From the NCBI GenBank assembly GCA_019055375.1, contig JAHQIW010001543.1, positions 1 to 64,000 on the forward strand: a stretch of 64,000 bases of DNA. The letters run 5' to 3'. How positions within the stretch are numbered: position 1 is the first letter of the stretch; each line of letters opens with the position of its first letter. This document shows positions 12,340 through 24,374 of this stretch, in pieces. The translations under genes were made by a program, and so were the position numbers. Source of the DNA: Parelaphostrongylus tenuis. Lineage: Eukaryota > Nematoda > Chromadorea > Rhabditida > Metastrongylidae. The notes under the pieces are model-generated. The model ran no database searches, was not told the DNA's origin, and worked only from the letters and a program-made list of their open reading frames with translations.

Positions 12340-12790
12340 AGCCGGTTGTCATAGGCTGATATGGGCACTTACACAATGCTAGACAGGCTCCTGCTTCGTA
12401 CTTCCGGGCTCATCAGTAGCACAGTTTTCGTCTGTTCAGTCAATCCTTGGAGATATACCCCTATTCATAAACTTTAAGCGAGGTCTGAACAAGCCGTCGA
12501 GAGTAGGGTATGAATCATCCTATCAGTCACAAACACTCGAATGGGTCGATGCAATGTCGGGGGATCTTGTCACCTGACTTACGGTGATCTACTAATCGGC
12601 GTCGATTCTTTATATAGCGGCAAATCCGCGAGGGATCGGCTAAACCACAAGAAACTGCGCTACCGATGAGTACAGAAGGACGAAATAGGCGCCTGTCTAG
12701 CATTTTATAAGTCCCCTAATAACAATCAGCTCAAGCCATATTATCGTGTGATCACATTATTAATGTTTTGAGTGAGGTCTATATAGATGG
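12340..12790. mobile_element. palindromic MITE-like element, second subfamily
   Basis: The core at about 12380-12430 (TGCTAGACAGGC ... TCATCAGTAGC) is the inverse of about 12655-12705 (CTACCGATGAG ... GCGCCTGTCTAGCA). The same core occurs as an inverted pair at 59530 and 59960 and as a half-site near 24000. No coding capacity. Confidence 0.55.
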
Positions 12791-13554
12791 TCGAAAGTGG
12801 GATATAAATCATTACTATGAAATATCAAAAGATAAATATAAAAAATAGCAAGTGAATTGCCATCGAAAAATAGGGCGGAAAATATACATAAACGATGTAT
12901 GATATATCACATTTTTCTCCGGAATCTATTCCAATATCGAGTAGCAAAGTTTACCAAAACATTAACAGCCATTAGTTTCGCGCAATCAGAAATTGTTGGC
13001 CGCTGCATATCAGGGATCAATGCACTTGCTAACAACATTTAGTGATATTAAAGTTTGACAGAACCAATGATATTCGCTTCCACAAATACTTTTAATCCTG
13101 CTCTTTGCCTGACAGCACCATCATATTGAAAGGACCACAGTTAACTCAAAGACAATACTCGATGTGAAAAAAATTAACAAAACAGTGGTGGAATTTCGTA
13201 CCAGTCAAAAACGGACTTTCTAGAGAGTATGCAGATAGTGAATGTGATGCTCGTTGCGGCGCTTCTGGAGCCGAGCTCCACCTCTTCCCTGTCCGCTCTC
13301 AACTTTCTCCGCCAGTCAACGCTAACGCCTAATGGAACGCTACATCAAGATTATCCTCGAGATTGCAAGTAAACTCGCTCAACCAGTATTGTGGTAGGTG
13401 ATCGAGCTAGCAACCTTCTTATCGAAAGAAGGGTGCAGAGTGGAGAGGAATGTGACAGACAGTGATGGAGGCGTTTCAGCGCTTGGGGCAAAGTGCTTGG
13501 CATTTGGACACACTGGGTTGGATCCTCGCAAGTCAGAGGGTTAACCTACTGGAA

Positions 13555-13735
13555 TGAAAATGATGCAGAGTAATGCGCAAGACTTTCGCGTTCACCCTGG
13601 ACTTGCAACTAAATCTCATTCTATCCATGAGCGCGTACTGTAACCCGTTGCGCTACAGGCGCCCGCTTTACTCACACTCTTTCTACGGTACAAAGCATCT
13701 ATTTGTCAGCAACCAGCTGTCAACGGCTTGTCCCA
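13555..13735 (-). repeat. SINE-like repeat with tRNA-like part, minus copy
   Basis: Read on the minus strand it contains GCGCCTGTAGCGCAACGG, an A-box-like stretch, preceded by the family's GGTTGCTGACA block. It is inverted relative to the neighbouring copy at 13740-13990, so the two form a hairpin. Confidence 0.5.
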
Positions 13736-13739
13736 AGTA

Positions 13740-13990
13740 GAATTATAGAATTCTATTTGGTCATCTAATACTCAGTATCTGTCAGCATGGCTGAGTTCAA
13801 TATCGATAAGAGACTATCTGGTTCAGGCCGCTGACGGCTGTTTGCTGACATATGTATGCGTTGTAGCATAGTAAGAGTGGTGTGCAAAATGGGCTTCAGT
13901 AGTGTAACGGGTTAAAGCACGCTCTCCCAGATAGATTGAGATAAGGGTTTGAGCCGTCTGACGCAAAAGTTTTGTATATCATTCTACATC
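13740..13990 (+). repeat. SINE-like repeat with tRNA-like part, plus copy
   Basis: It shows the family order: a CTGTTTGCTGACA block, then AGTAGTGTAACGGGTTA (A-box-like), then a B-box-like GGGTTTGAGCC and GTCTGACGCAA. It aligns with 43505-43715, about 29970-30130 and about 51995-52170. Confidence 0.55.
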
Positions 13991-14574
13991 AATGGATCCT
14001 ACTCCTCACTTGCGTAATCGTGATAAAAGGAACTTTTTCGGTAATCTACTACCTTTAGTAAATGTAATAGACGCTTCACCGCCTGACAAACAGAGAATCA
14101 ATAATCTTCACCACTTGGTTTATTGTTTTTCAAGTACACAGCACAAAAACATGTAGCGTTTTTCCAGGTTTCCTTTCATCTTATAACTGACGTGCGCATT
14201 TAAGAACAAACTGAGTCTACGCTCGAACGGAACTGAACTCGCATACCAGTATTCGTGTAGTTGTGCAGCGTTACAAAGAAATTGCGAGCACATGATCTTT
14301 GAAAAAACAGTTCTGTACAACCATAAAAGATCCTTTCTTACTTTCCGGTGATTTCCGGTGAAATGATTTCTTGACTCTTCACCGTAGATACACTGATGTG
14401 TGACAAGAAGGCAGTGTAAAATACATTTATAAATTATTTGCTTCAAAAAAGATTTGAAACCAGTTCAACATTTGGACGTTAGAAGACATTCACATCAAGC
14501 TCTGTTTTGAACAAGGAAGCATAGTAGTTCTCGAAGAGCATAATGGAAGAGTGTATTGAGACATTTCTCATGAC
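13991..14574. other. start of duplicated segment U2
   Basis: From about 14045 it aligns with 370-880 in U1 and about 32490-33000 in U3 (the CCACTTGG block is recognisable in all three). No exon is supported; the open frames are shared poorly with the other copies. Confidence 0.45.
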
Positions 14575-17523
14575 ATCATCACCTATATCACCTGTCGTCC
14601 CACTGATCTTCGAGTGATTCGAGCGGATACCAGCAACACCTCCAATCATCCCTATCGCCTGCAAGAGTAGGTGAAGATGAGTGGGTCCTTTTCGCTCTAG
14701 AGATTCGCTGAACACCATATCTTTCTTCTATACCTTCCGTGAAGAAATTGGACAGCGGATCGATGGTGTTCCTGTAGAACGCTTGATGTCCCGAAGAATC
14801 CAGTCAGTAACGGCTCTCGTCCATCGGTTGTCGTTGAAGCTCCTCACTTGCCCGGCCCACCTTATTTTCGATATCCTGGCGTTAGAATGGTCTCTGACCT
14901 TCGATCGTTGACCTAGGTTGCAATTTCGGATCCTTTCTCTCATTTGCGGGATACGCGATACTCCTAGCATAGACCTTTTGACTCCACGTTCAATGACGCC
15001 AAGTGGTCTTTCATCCTGCTTATATAGGGTCCAGGTTTCTGCTGCATACGTTAGTGCAGAGATGATCGTCGAGTCGAAAAGGTGGGTACAAAGTCAGATG
15101 TTCTTTGTCCTCTTCACTACATCTTCGATGCTCTCAAACGATCCCCAAACCGCTCATTTCCTCCTGCTCAATTGTGGAGCTAGTTGGTTCATCAGTTGAT
15201 TTCACGGCCTGAATAGACGTAGCTGGAGCATTCGGAGATTTTCGTTCCGCCAAGCGTAAATGGGACATTCAAAACCCGTCTGTCCCTCATAAACATATTT
15301 TCGTTAGATTTAGTTGAAGACCAATCTTTCCTCAGGCGCTATCAAAATCGGTCAACATCGTTTCGCTTGGGTGATGTCTGGTCTTATGAGCGAAGATGGG
15401 TTAACTGTCAACCGTCAATTTTGACTCCCATATCATCCCATTCTAATATTCGCATGACATTTGGAGGATGGCAGTGAGTAATTTTGACGAAATTGTGTCG
15501 CCTTGTCGGAAATAATTTTTTACTTCGATGATGATATTGTTATAGAATGGAGATATTTTGCTCGTGAAATCTTTATAAAGCTCACGAAGGATCATTATGC
15601 ATCGAGTGGAGACGCCCTGGTTATTCAAAGCCTCGATGAGCGCTTCTGTCTTCGCATTCTGACAATTAGCGAGTGAAAAGCCGAGCCAAGGTGATGATGC
15701 TAACTGGCAACAAGTTCTTCAAGTGTTCTGGTTTAGTTCTGTCTGGTCCGGGTGTTGTTCTGCTTTTCACCGACAATATAGCACGTCGGATTTTGGAAGA
15801 GAGAACAGGTAGAGCGACATATTCATCCCCTTGCAATTCATATACGATAAGAGGACATAGCTAGCGAAGAGATCCGAGTACTAGTAGTGAATGATTTTCT
15901 CCTTTGCCCTTCTGGAAGCTGTAAGTGTCCCGCCAGGGCATCGTTTTGGTCTTATAATTGGCGAAGCCTCGCTAGGCTTTGCGAATGCTCTTCCCGGCTT
16001 CTGTAACTTCTTTCATAACTGCTGCTATTATCTCTTTGAGATGCTCTTCTGTCGCTTCTCTACAGCGTTGCGTAAGTTCGGACGTAAGGATTTGGTTGCT
16101 TGTAGCTCGGGAGTTTCCACGTTGGCTTATCAGCTTAAGTGTCTGAGGAGACAAGCGCCTCTTCGTGACTTTAGGACTCTCGCCTTTTATACCACTAACG
16201 TTTATATATTCAACGAGCCGATCGTATTCTCCGTCGATGTTGTCGACAACGGTATCTTGCCAAGAGCCGACTAATGATTTGATTACATCTCAGTATATGG
16301 TATTTCTGGGACTTCGTTGTCTAAATTTAGCGGCTTTCTCTCCTCACCGCAAAAAATGGAACGTTGCGCGGAGGAGGCAATGGTGTGATCCCGTGTAGAA
16401 CTCAGAACAACAGCAACATCGGTCAGGCAAGATCTTGCATTTATTAAGATGTGGTCTATTTCGTTATGGTACTCTCCATAGAGAGCCACGTCCATCGATG
16501 AGAGTGAGGCTTTTGGAATTGTGAGTTACCATGGATGGTTTGGGTCGTCATGATAAACTCGATGGCCTCTCACCCTGTTCATTCCATTCTAGTCCTTGGG
16601 TCCCAATGTGACGTTCCTTAGACGTTCCTCTAAAAGCAATTTTTGCTTTGAAATCCCCGACAATGACTTTGAAGAATGTATGGTCTTCTCTGAAGATCTT
16701 TTCGAGGCTCATATAAAAATGGTCAAAGCCGGCATTGAAGCACATCGTTTCGACCGTAATCGTAAGATGCGGGTTGTTAGTTGTTTAAATAAATCGATGT
16801 TTAAGGCCCAATTCGATTTGATGAGGACGCCAAGCCACCAACACCTCTGTTATCGCATGTTCCAAAAAACAATTCTTCTTCGGTGTCATATACAGCGTGA
16901 AAAGGATGGCGCCTTCACGTCTTGGCCAGGCCATTGACGTCGCACCTTATACTTGTTGCTTGAATCAATAGATCTTCTATAGCGGATTCATGAGCAAGCG
17001 TCCTTGCATTGTAGGTACAGATTGTCAATTTACCCGGCTTCGATTTTGGCAGCCTAGTTCAACTCTGAGATTTTAGCAGCCTCTCCGTACTCTTCCCTCC
17101 TGACGATGCTGTACCAGGGACTCTCTCGGGGTCAGGGGAATGAGGTCCATATTTGTTACTGTTTTTGGCATTTGATAACCAACGTATAACTTGTCAGTGC
17201 AAACGTGAGAGCTGGGTACTCACGAGTAGCTTTCCACTCTCGGAGGAGCGAGGGGAGCTTATTCGTTGAAAGGCGACTCTTATGCGCACCTATGTACTCT
17301 ACACCCGCTTGATTGCAGGCTTTTGGCCGACTTGACTCGTAAAAATAGAGTTTTGTCAAGTCGGCGCTGCAGAAACAGGGAACTCATCCCCTGAATCCAC
17401 CTGCTTCTTTGAAAAGCACACGATAGCTTTTTGTTCGCTTTCATTCCCTATCCACCACTTGGGGACGCACCACGTGCCCTCGCGACCAACCGAGCGAGAT
17501 CCCTCAAAGAGGGAGATCCGTGG
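14575..17523 (-). mobile_element. RTE-1 non-LTR retrotransposon, minus, internally deleted
   Basis: The 5' end at 17523 begins CCACGGATCTCCCTCTTTGA when read on the minus strand, almost as in the copy at 44474. The 3' end is the GACAGGTGATATAGGTGAT tail at 14575-14600. Endonuclease pieces lie near 16550-16750, the linker (SPQTLKLISQRG) near 15970-16155, reverse-transcriptase pieces (RQGDTIS) near 15500, and the C-terminal end (NDNRWTRAVTDWI) near 14780-14830. About 310 bases of the reverse-transcriptase finger region are missing at about 15672 relative to 46413-46735. Flanks TCTCATGAC and TCTTATAAC resemble a target duplication. U1 and U3 show the unoccupied site. It cannot make functional protein. 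Confidence 0.85.
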
Positions 17524-17989
17524 TCTTATAACGGTATGATAACGTTATTAATCCACACGGCTCTGTGTCTTATTCAAATCTCAAGAAGCTGATGAAGAGG
17601 CCTCAAGCCTTGGGGCCATTCCTAGGAATATTCTTTAAGTGTGGAATCTCTGCATCAACTGAAATTCGTCAACTATGCACATTATCGTATTGGAAATGTA
17701 GGGAGAATGTTGTAACGAGATTGCACGTTGTTCAACAACTTAAATAAAACGACATGGATGTGCTTTTGTTCACTGTTCATCAGAAATTCATAAAATGGCC
17801 GCTAATTCTGCAGCGCCGACGATGCTTTCAATTTTAATCTGCGAAACTCGCTAAACACAACATTTTAGTTTGTATGATTCGTATCACAATGTTTGCTACT
17901 TTCCGTTGGTTGAGCGTCACCTCGACTTCCTGTAAAAAACGTATTTATTGGTCTTTTTTGATCTCGAATAATTTTTGGATATAAATTAG
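17524..17989. other. U2 flank between RTE-1 and hairpin
   Basis: It continues the U1 alignment (about 890-1300) directly after the RTE-1 copy. Nothing coding is seen. Confidence 0.45.
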
Positions 17990-18009
17990 AACAATCTGAA
18001 TGGTGTATT

Positions 18010-19495
18010 CCATCTTGAAAAAGGCCTTGTTATCGCGCTGAAAGAGCAAAAATAATATTTTGTTCCTCATTGAAAGATTTCCTGCTAGTCAAAGCTATTC
18101 TTCTAAGGTTTAATTGATCAGTCGATAGACCAAACCTTGAGGGTTCCAATAATCTATTTGCTTTTTGTGATAGACCTAGTATAACGCTGTAACAGGCAGA
18201 AGAAGATTGAGTTTCGCAAAAATCAGTCACGTAAACTATCTTCTCCTCACTTTGATGCATAAGGGAAAAAGCATTTTAATCGTTTCTTATGTTCAAACAT
18301 TTTATCGATAACCTAATTTGAAAGAATTTAGCTAATTTATTTTACTTTCAAAAAGACTTTGCTATTGTGCTGAAAGAGCAAAAATAATAATTTGTTCCTC
18401 ATTGAAAGATTTCTTGCTTACCAAGGCCTCTCTCTTATGGTTTCAGGAACCAAACGATAAACCAAAATCAGGAATTCCAAAAACGTTTTTGGTTTTTTTG
18501 ATAAGCTTCTTATTATGTTCATAAGAACCAAAGAATGTTGAGTTTTGCACTCGGGCTCACAGGGCGTCTCAACCAAAAGACTTTTTCGGAGCACATGCGC
18601 AACATGAATCAATAATGAACAGGTACTGCTCCCTCATCCTCTTGTTTCAGTCAGACAGACTTTTTGTTGAATATAATTATAATGTTTAAATTATCGATAT
18701 GTACACAATCCAACAGAGATCACATTCAAGACAGAGGCGGCCAAAAATCTCTGATTGCTTTCAAAAGTGACTTGAAAACGTCGTCACCTAAGTCAAAACA
18801 GAGATCACAAATGAGACACGAAAGACAAGAAAATACCGAGTATTTTAAATAATGACTTGAAACATTGTCACTCATCTGCTACCATCCGACGCCACATAAA
18901 TCCAGCTAAGAACGACTCGAGGGGATGACGTGCGGTGCCCCGGTGCGGTTTGTTGCGCCATTTTGCATATCCCCACACTCTTCCGATAGTTTGAGTGTGA
19001 ACACCTGTGCTAGGATATACAAAGTTGATTTGGTGGTTGCAGTGATATTTGGCCTATAATTTCATTTTTGGAACATTAAGAGAGAAACCTTGGTCAACGA
19101 GAAATCTTTCAATGAGAAACAGAATATTATTTTTGCTCTTTCAGCGCAATAATAAGGTCTTTTTAAAAGTAAAATAAATTGTACACATTTTTTTGATTCA
19201 CGCTATCGATTGATTATTTGAACACTAGATATGATCAAAAAACACTACTTCCAGTGGATCAAAGTGAAGAGAAAATAGTTCAGGTGAGCCGTTTTTCGCG
19301 AAACCCAATCTTCTTTTGGTTATTAGAGCGTTATACCAGGCCCGTCATAAAAATCAAATAAGTGGAATCCTTAAGATTCGATCTATCGACTGGTTAATGA
19401 AACTTCGAAGAAAAAGCTTAGGTCAGAGAGAAATCTTTCAATGAGAAACAAAATATTATTTCTGCTCTATCGGAGCAATAACATGGCCTTTTTCA
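18010..19495. repeat. nested inverted repeat (hairpin), about 1.5 kb
   Basis: Outer arms 18010-18262 and about 19245-19495 are reverse complements (TTGAAAAAGGCC ... CATTGAAAGATTTC). Inner blocks at about 18350-18450 and 19080-19170 are the same sequence repeated again in inverted pairs, so the structure is a hairpin within a hairpin. U1 has no such insert at the matching place (about 1300-1340). No transposase is seen. Confidence 0.7.
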
Positions 19496-19499
19496 AATG

Positions 19500-21402
19500 G
19501 GATACATGGCTCAGAATTTTTGATTTAAGCTGTCGAATGGTATTTAATCGTCCAAAACAAGGGCGAAATAATCCTTTTTTGAAGGGTCGAAGTGGCGCTC
19601 AACTAATGGAAAAGTGCTCAATCTTTTCATTGTATGGATTCCAAGAATTTTGCCGTGTAAACCGCTTTTCTTCTTCTTATGAAGTCATAAAGTACAGGTC
19701 GAACATGTCTCCTCAACTCGAGGATAGCCAGACCGACGCGTTCCGTAGGCTGTTTAATGTTAATTACCAGAGAGTTAGGTGGGAAGGGTGTGGATAAGCT
19801 CTGCGCCGCACCACAACCTTTTGGCCACAGTACCTGAATTCATTACGTAATTTATTAATCAATTACATTTCCGCTAACATTTTGGAAATGAGTGAAATCT
19901 TCTGCTTCACATATTTAAATCGTTACTGTGAATTGGCTCTTGTAGTGAGAAAAATATTTTAGATGACAGTAGTTACATCTCTTGGGGAGGAGCGGTCAGG
20001 AAGCAGCTCCTCAAAGTCCAAAATAACACTTGCACAGCGATTTCGTGAAATGAGCGGTGACTATCGCTATCATCCATTAATGAAATTAGTAGAATAGTCC
20101 TGGTTGCAAGTCTTCACAATACTTTTATCTTTAGGATTCAGCAATGATTGCTAGAATGCTTTAGCTTAGGCGAAGAACTTCGAAACCAAAGATAGTATTT
20201 TGAACCTACTACTTCTAATGAATATAAAAAAAACCGATATTTCGGATTTTCTAGCGGTTCCTTTTTCAGGAAGCGTAGAAGTGGAACGATTCAGAAAGTT
20301 TTTGCAAGAGTTTTAAGGGAAGAAATTGGAATTCTTTGTACGAATGTGCAATGACAAATTACTGTTTTGCGTGCACATTGTAAAATATTGTGTGATATTT
20401 ACATCACACCGTAAGGGTTTACATTAACTGTAGGCTTAGAACACTTCACTAAAGCATTCATGAAGCTTCAGCTCATTGTCGCTTTAATCGCGCTCGTGAG
20501 AAAGCCGGCTTTCCTCTCTCATATCAATACTTCGAAACTTCAACAAAATTAAGAATTCTTTTGCCTTATGATAGACTTGGTCCCTCAGTATGGTTGCTTT
20601 TTCTGCAACCAATCATGAGACGATTTGCCCAGTTCATCATACATATTGGATGGATCTATAACAGTGTTGTTCCGCACCCGTTTCTCATTCTTACGTGGGA
20701 AATTTGCAATATTACCTCTTTTGACTGCCAGACCGTCTCTCATCAACAGAGAAGAATATATGGCAGTTCTTTAGATGATAATTTGATGGGAGCATAAATC
20801 TTAAAGAATGTGACTTTCGCTTCGAGCAATTTGCTGCCAGCAGCATTTCACATTGGTAATTTTACTTCGTTTTTATCAATCAAATTCTTTTGTTTTACAG
20901 TGTATCTCTTCAGAAACATTTAGAGTGGCGCCGATCTGCCGAATATGAATTCATTTGGTTTCAAAAACACAAGGATTTTAGAATCTTATGACGTAGGAAT
21001 ACAAACGGAATGATGGGCGCCGGTTTCAAGCCGTAGATCTTAAGGAAATGGTGTAGTTAGTGAAGCCTTGTCATATGATCGCCCTCACGTAATTTTTTCT
21101 CATTCAGAACTTGACATTCATTCCCCTTTCTTAATCTTTTCCTAGATTTTTTTTTGATCAGTACGACTTCTCGCGAGCTTGAATGTGATGGATTTCCCTC
21201 TAAATTCACTGCGTAACTCTATTAGAGTCAAAAGCTGCAAGAACGCCTTCCACTCTGACGTCACTACACTCCGGCGCTGAGCCTCAAATTCGTTGTGGTT
21301 GATGAATGATTTGATTCAAAATTAGAAGGATTTTTCACTTGGATGTGCATGTTTGAAAGACTTCTAAGGGTAAAAGTAATAGAAGTAAACAGTCATACAA
21401 TC
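19500..21402. other. U2 flank upstream of dead copy B
   Basis: Non-coding. It aligns with about 1340-1537 and 2186-3562 in U1, and contains the unoccupied site (about 19880-19890) for the palindromic element found at 1538-2185. Confidence 0.5.
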
Positions 21403-21492
21403 ATGGAGAGGTTTCTAACGATCGGTCACCTCATGATTACAGTGTTGATTATGACGAACGTGTTGGGATGGGAGTGATGCCACCGGCTCAAG
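21403..21492 (+). pseudogene. dead exon 1 of secreted gene (copy B)
   Basis: It begins ATGGAGAGG and keeps the signal-peptide pattern (LMITVLIMTNVLG) and the AAG|GTAATG donor seen in the other copies. One base is missing in the Cys codon after the signal peptide, so the frame shifts to an immediate TGA. It is 90 bases against 91 in both paralogues. Exons 2-5 are not found downstream in U2, so the copy is a truncated pseudogene. Confidence 0.8.
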
Positions 21493-22084
21493 GTAATGAA
21501 TAAGAATTGTTATGGTACCACAAAGAACCCAAAGACTTTCTACACTAGGCGGACAGAACCCAAAGGCGCTATAGGTTTGGGTGAAACGCGGGTTCAATTC
21601 CCGTATGGAGTTGGCAGTTTCGCTTATCACCCAGCATTCTCGGTTATATAATGAAAACATTATAACACTTCTATAAGAGCCATAAATCAAAAAATTAACC
21701 CTTTAGAGACGGTAGTTGATTAATCTCACAGCTATTGAATTAAGGTAAGGTTTTCATCCATTCTGAAGGTAAAACCTTAGGTCTCCTGTGTTACTCTGAT
21801 ACTCTATGATTTTCTTCCAATGGTCATATGTTTTTCAACTTATCTTACTTTTCTCTACGATGAAAATCTAAAGTGCGAGGCGTAACCTTCTTCTCGCTCT
21901 CGCAATTTTCTATGATGTCCTTTGAAAAAACCAGTTACAGCAACAAAATCGTCGAGATTTGGGCTATCGAGTGACTAGGAGCCATTCACAAGCTCCAGCC
22001 GATAGATTAAACTGAGTGTTAAAAATGTTTATCGCCTCTCCAACGTTTTAGAAGGACGTAATAATGTGATAATTATGATATGTA
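21493..22084. other. U2 remnant, no exon
   Basis: No counterpart of exons 2-5 is present. A GGGTTCAATTCCCG stretch near 21588 resembles a pol III B box, but no tRNA fold can be drawn around it. Confidence 0.4.
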
Positions 22085-22410
22085 CTGAAATTTGAGCGTG
22101 GTCTCAATAAAACACTCGAAAGAAAGGTATAATATCGCACAAAAATCAGCCAAAGAGTAATCGAGTGTACAACAGTGCATGTGCGGTGAAATTCTCATTT
22201 GACATACAGTGTAAATCCTTCGTCATCCCCTACTCTTAACATAGGGAGTGAGAGCGCTAGGAAGACTGGCTAAAAAAGGCTGAAAGACGTCGTGTTCTGC
22301 CCTACTGACGATTCTATAAGGTCGAAACACCTGTATCGGACTGTACAAGAGCCCATTAACAGCCCACATGACATGTTGGCTCGAACAATAATCATGAGTA
22401 ACAAGGCTTT
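22085..22410. mobile_element. palindromic MITE-like element, partial
   Basis: It begins with the family end (TTTGAGCGTGGTCTCAATAA, AACACTCGAAAGAAAGGTAT) and reaches the core (GTCGAAACACCTGTATC) near 22320. It matches 34190-34540 in inverse orientation and 38640-38720. Confidence 0.6.
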
Positions 22411-24374
22411 TTAACCAAAATTTTGCTGTAATTATAGAGAAATGGCCTTCGAATGATTATCAAGTGTCTAAGAAAATGTTTGAGACAAAGCTTTTATCTA
22501 GAATTTAGAAACCATTCAAAAGCTCAAATCTTGGAAAGATTGACACTGCTTGATTTTGAAAAGGCTGTTGTAATACGCTGTAGCAGCAAGAATCAAACTA
22601 TGTTTCACACTTGCTTTACCATATTTGTTCATCTAAAGTGTGCGGATCGATACTTATTAGACTATTCTAAGCTTACTCGATTGCCCAAAACTGGGTAGAT
22701 TCGAAGCTTTAAGTGGTGTTCAAAAAGGTTTTCATAGCACACTGTGAGAGCGAAAATAAAATTGCGTCTGAAAGTTAGAGTTTTCTTTGCGCACTGAAGT
22801 GACATAGGCACAAAACTTATACAGATTTGTATAGAAAATCATGTTCTATTAGACTGGCACTGAGAACCTAAAGTGTTTCCCGATGAAAAACTTTTTGCAA
22901 CAGAACTCGTCCCAGTGATGATATCGAGTATGCTGCCGTCCCCGAAAGGTAAGAGACCTTTTGCGCTGGTTACAAAGCTTCTTCATTAAACTTCAAACTG
23001 CCATTCGATAGCTTGAGAAACGGCACAGTACTGGTTTCCGAAGAGGCTTTGTCAGTCTGATGTACTAGCGAACAGAACATAGAAACTCGCACTCGAGATA
23101 TACCCCAAATTGAGCGGCAACAGCGATCAAGTGTCGTCTCCAAAGAGTTAAGCATTTACAAATTTGCCTGTATTGCAATCACACAGCCTTGAGTTAACAG
23201 ATAATCGAGTAAAAACCGTGGAAGCTATCCAAGGGTGCTTTGTGATAAGCAAGATTTTCTACCTCAGTCGGGAGATGAACCACTTTTCCTCCCCACACCG
23301 AGGGCGCGTGTTACCATTGCATCACCAAATCGCAGCTCTGCTACTAGTCTTTTTCAGGGTGTAAGGTATCGCAAACTGTTAAAGCTGTTCCTAGGATATT
23401 CCTCATAGTGTATAAGGATATGAAGAGAGTGGTGGGCGCAGTGGTTAGAGGTGTTTTGCATAGCATCCGCGTCTCTTGGTTCAGCAGGCCTTCTGACCAT
23501 TCACGGTCAGTAAATTGCAAAGCAACTTCTCTGAGAGGATTGCAGCACTAATTTGATGCATCGGTAGGCCTTCACAAATCATTATAAAGGTCAGCAAATA
23601 TGCATTCAATCACCTAAACGATTCTTGATAAAGCTGATTGTATGGCACATCTTTCAAGGAATTGCTCAACGCCAAGAGCTTCGTATTTTGCGAGGACAGC
23701 TAAGACATACACAAGGCTGGTAAGAGGGATGCTGTCAGCGTTGATCAATCTCTGAGGGATGCGCCATTCATTCAACTTCATCAAGCATCGTTCGAGGTGA
23801 CCAAGTCAGCGCTACTATCTCTCAGACATATCTGGCACGAATTCATCATTACAGGAGGATAGAAAGCTTGGGTGAGTCCAGCGCGTGAAATTGAACTATC
23901 GTTCATTACTCTTCTATCGACCCTTTTTATAGCCCCGCTCAAAATGATATAATTTGATAAGGATATAACATGTTCTAAGATGTTAGGTCTAGTGTTATAC
24001 AGATAGATGTTTCGTCCTACTGGGACTCACCGTAGCACTCTCCCTCGATTCAGCCTATTTTCTGAGGTCAAGTAATCCTCTATAAAGCGGTCGACGCCGA
24101 GTAATAAATCACAGGTCAGATGATAGAGTTACCTGACACTGTGGTGACCGGCAGTAGAGCTAGTAGCTATAGCACTAGACATAACACCTCAAAACATGTT
24201 ATATCTTTATTAGATCATATATATCATTAATTGGCCGACCACCTGTATGTCGCAGAGCACGTCTAATCACTGTGCCACAGGCGCTCAGTGTGACATACAT
24301 ATGTCACACAAAATGGGAGCGTAAATCATTCGGTAATCTTTAGTTTATTACACGAATAAGCCTATAAGACCTGA
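22411..24374. other. repeat-rich stretch without a supported gene
   Basis: Contains about 22490-22690, which resembles 33100-33310; a tRNA-like A-box stretch near 23436 (TGGGCGCAGTGGTTAGAGG); a half palindromic element near 23940-24130; and an inverted tRNA-like stretch at about 24255-24295. The minus frame at 22970-23155 is vaguely reverse-transcriptase-like but not convincing. Confidence 0.4.

Larger units (their letters stand above)
10740..13402. repeat. long palindrome, about 570-base arms around a 1.5 kb centre
   Basis: The left arm (10740 to about 11305) and right arm (about 12815 to 13402) are reverse complements along most of their length. Examples are GTTGAACGAG at the left edge against CTCGCTCAAC at the right, the GCAGCGAGCATCAC block near 10845 against its inverse near 13230, and the inner ends at about 11245 and 12860. 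The centre contains a mariner relic and a smaller palindromic element. This could be a foldback transposon or two head-to-head copies of one dispersed repeat. Confidence 0.75.

Noticed and set aside
21555..21612. possible tRNA (GGGTTCAATTCCCG)
   Set aside because: A B-box-like run only; no acceptor or anticodon stem can be formed with the upstream bases.
22970..23155. minus-strand frame resembling a retrotransposon C-terminal region
   Set aside because: The resemblance is limited to a few residues (TLDRCCRSIWG), and the neighbouring frames give no supporting motif.
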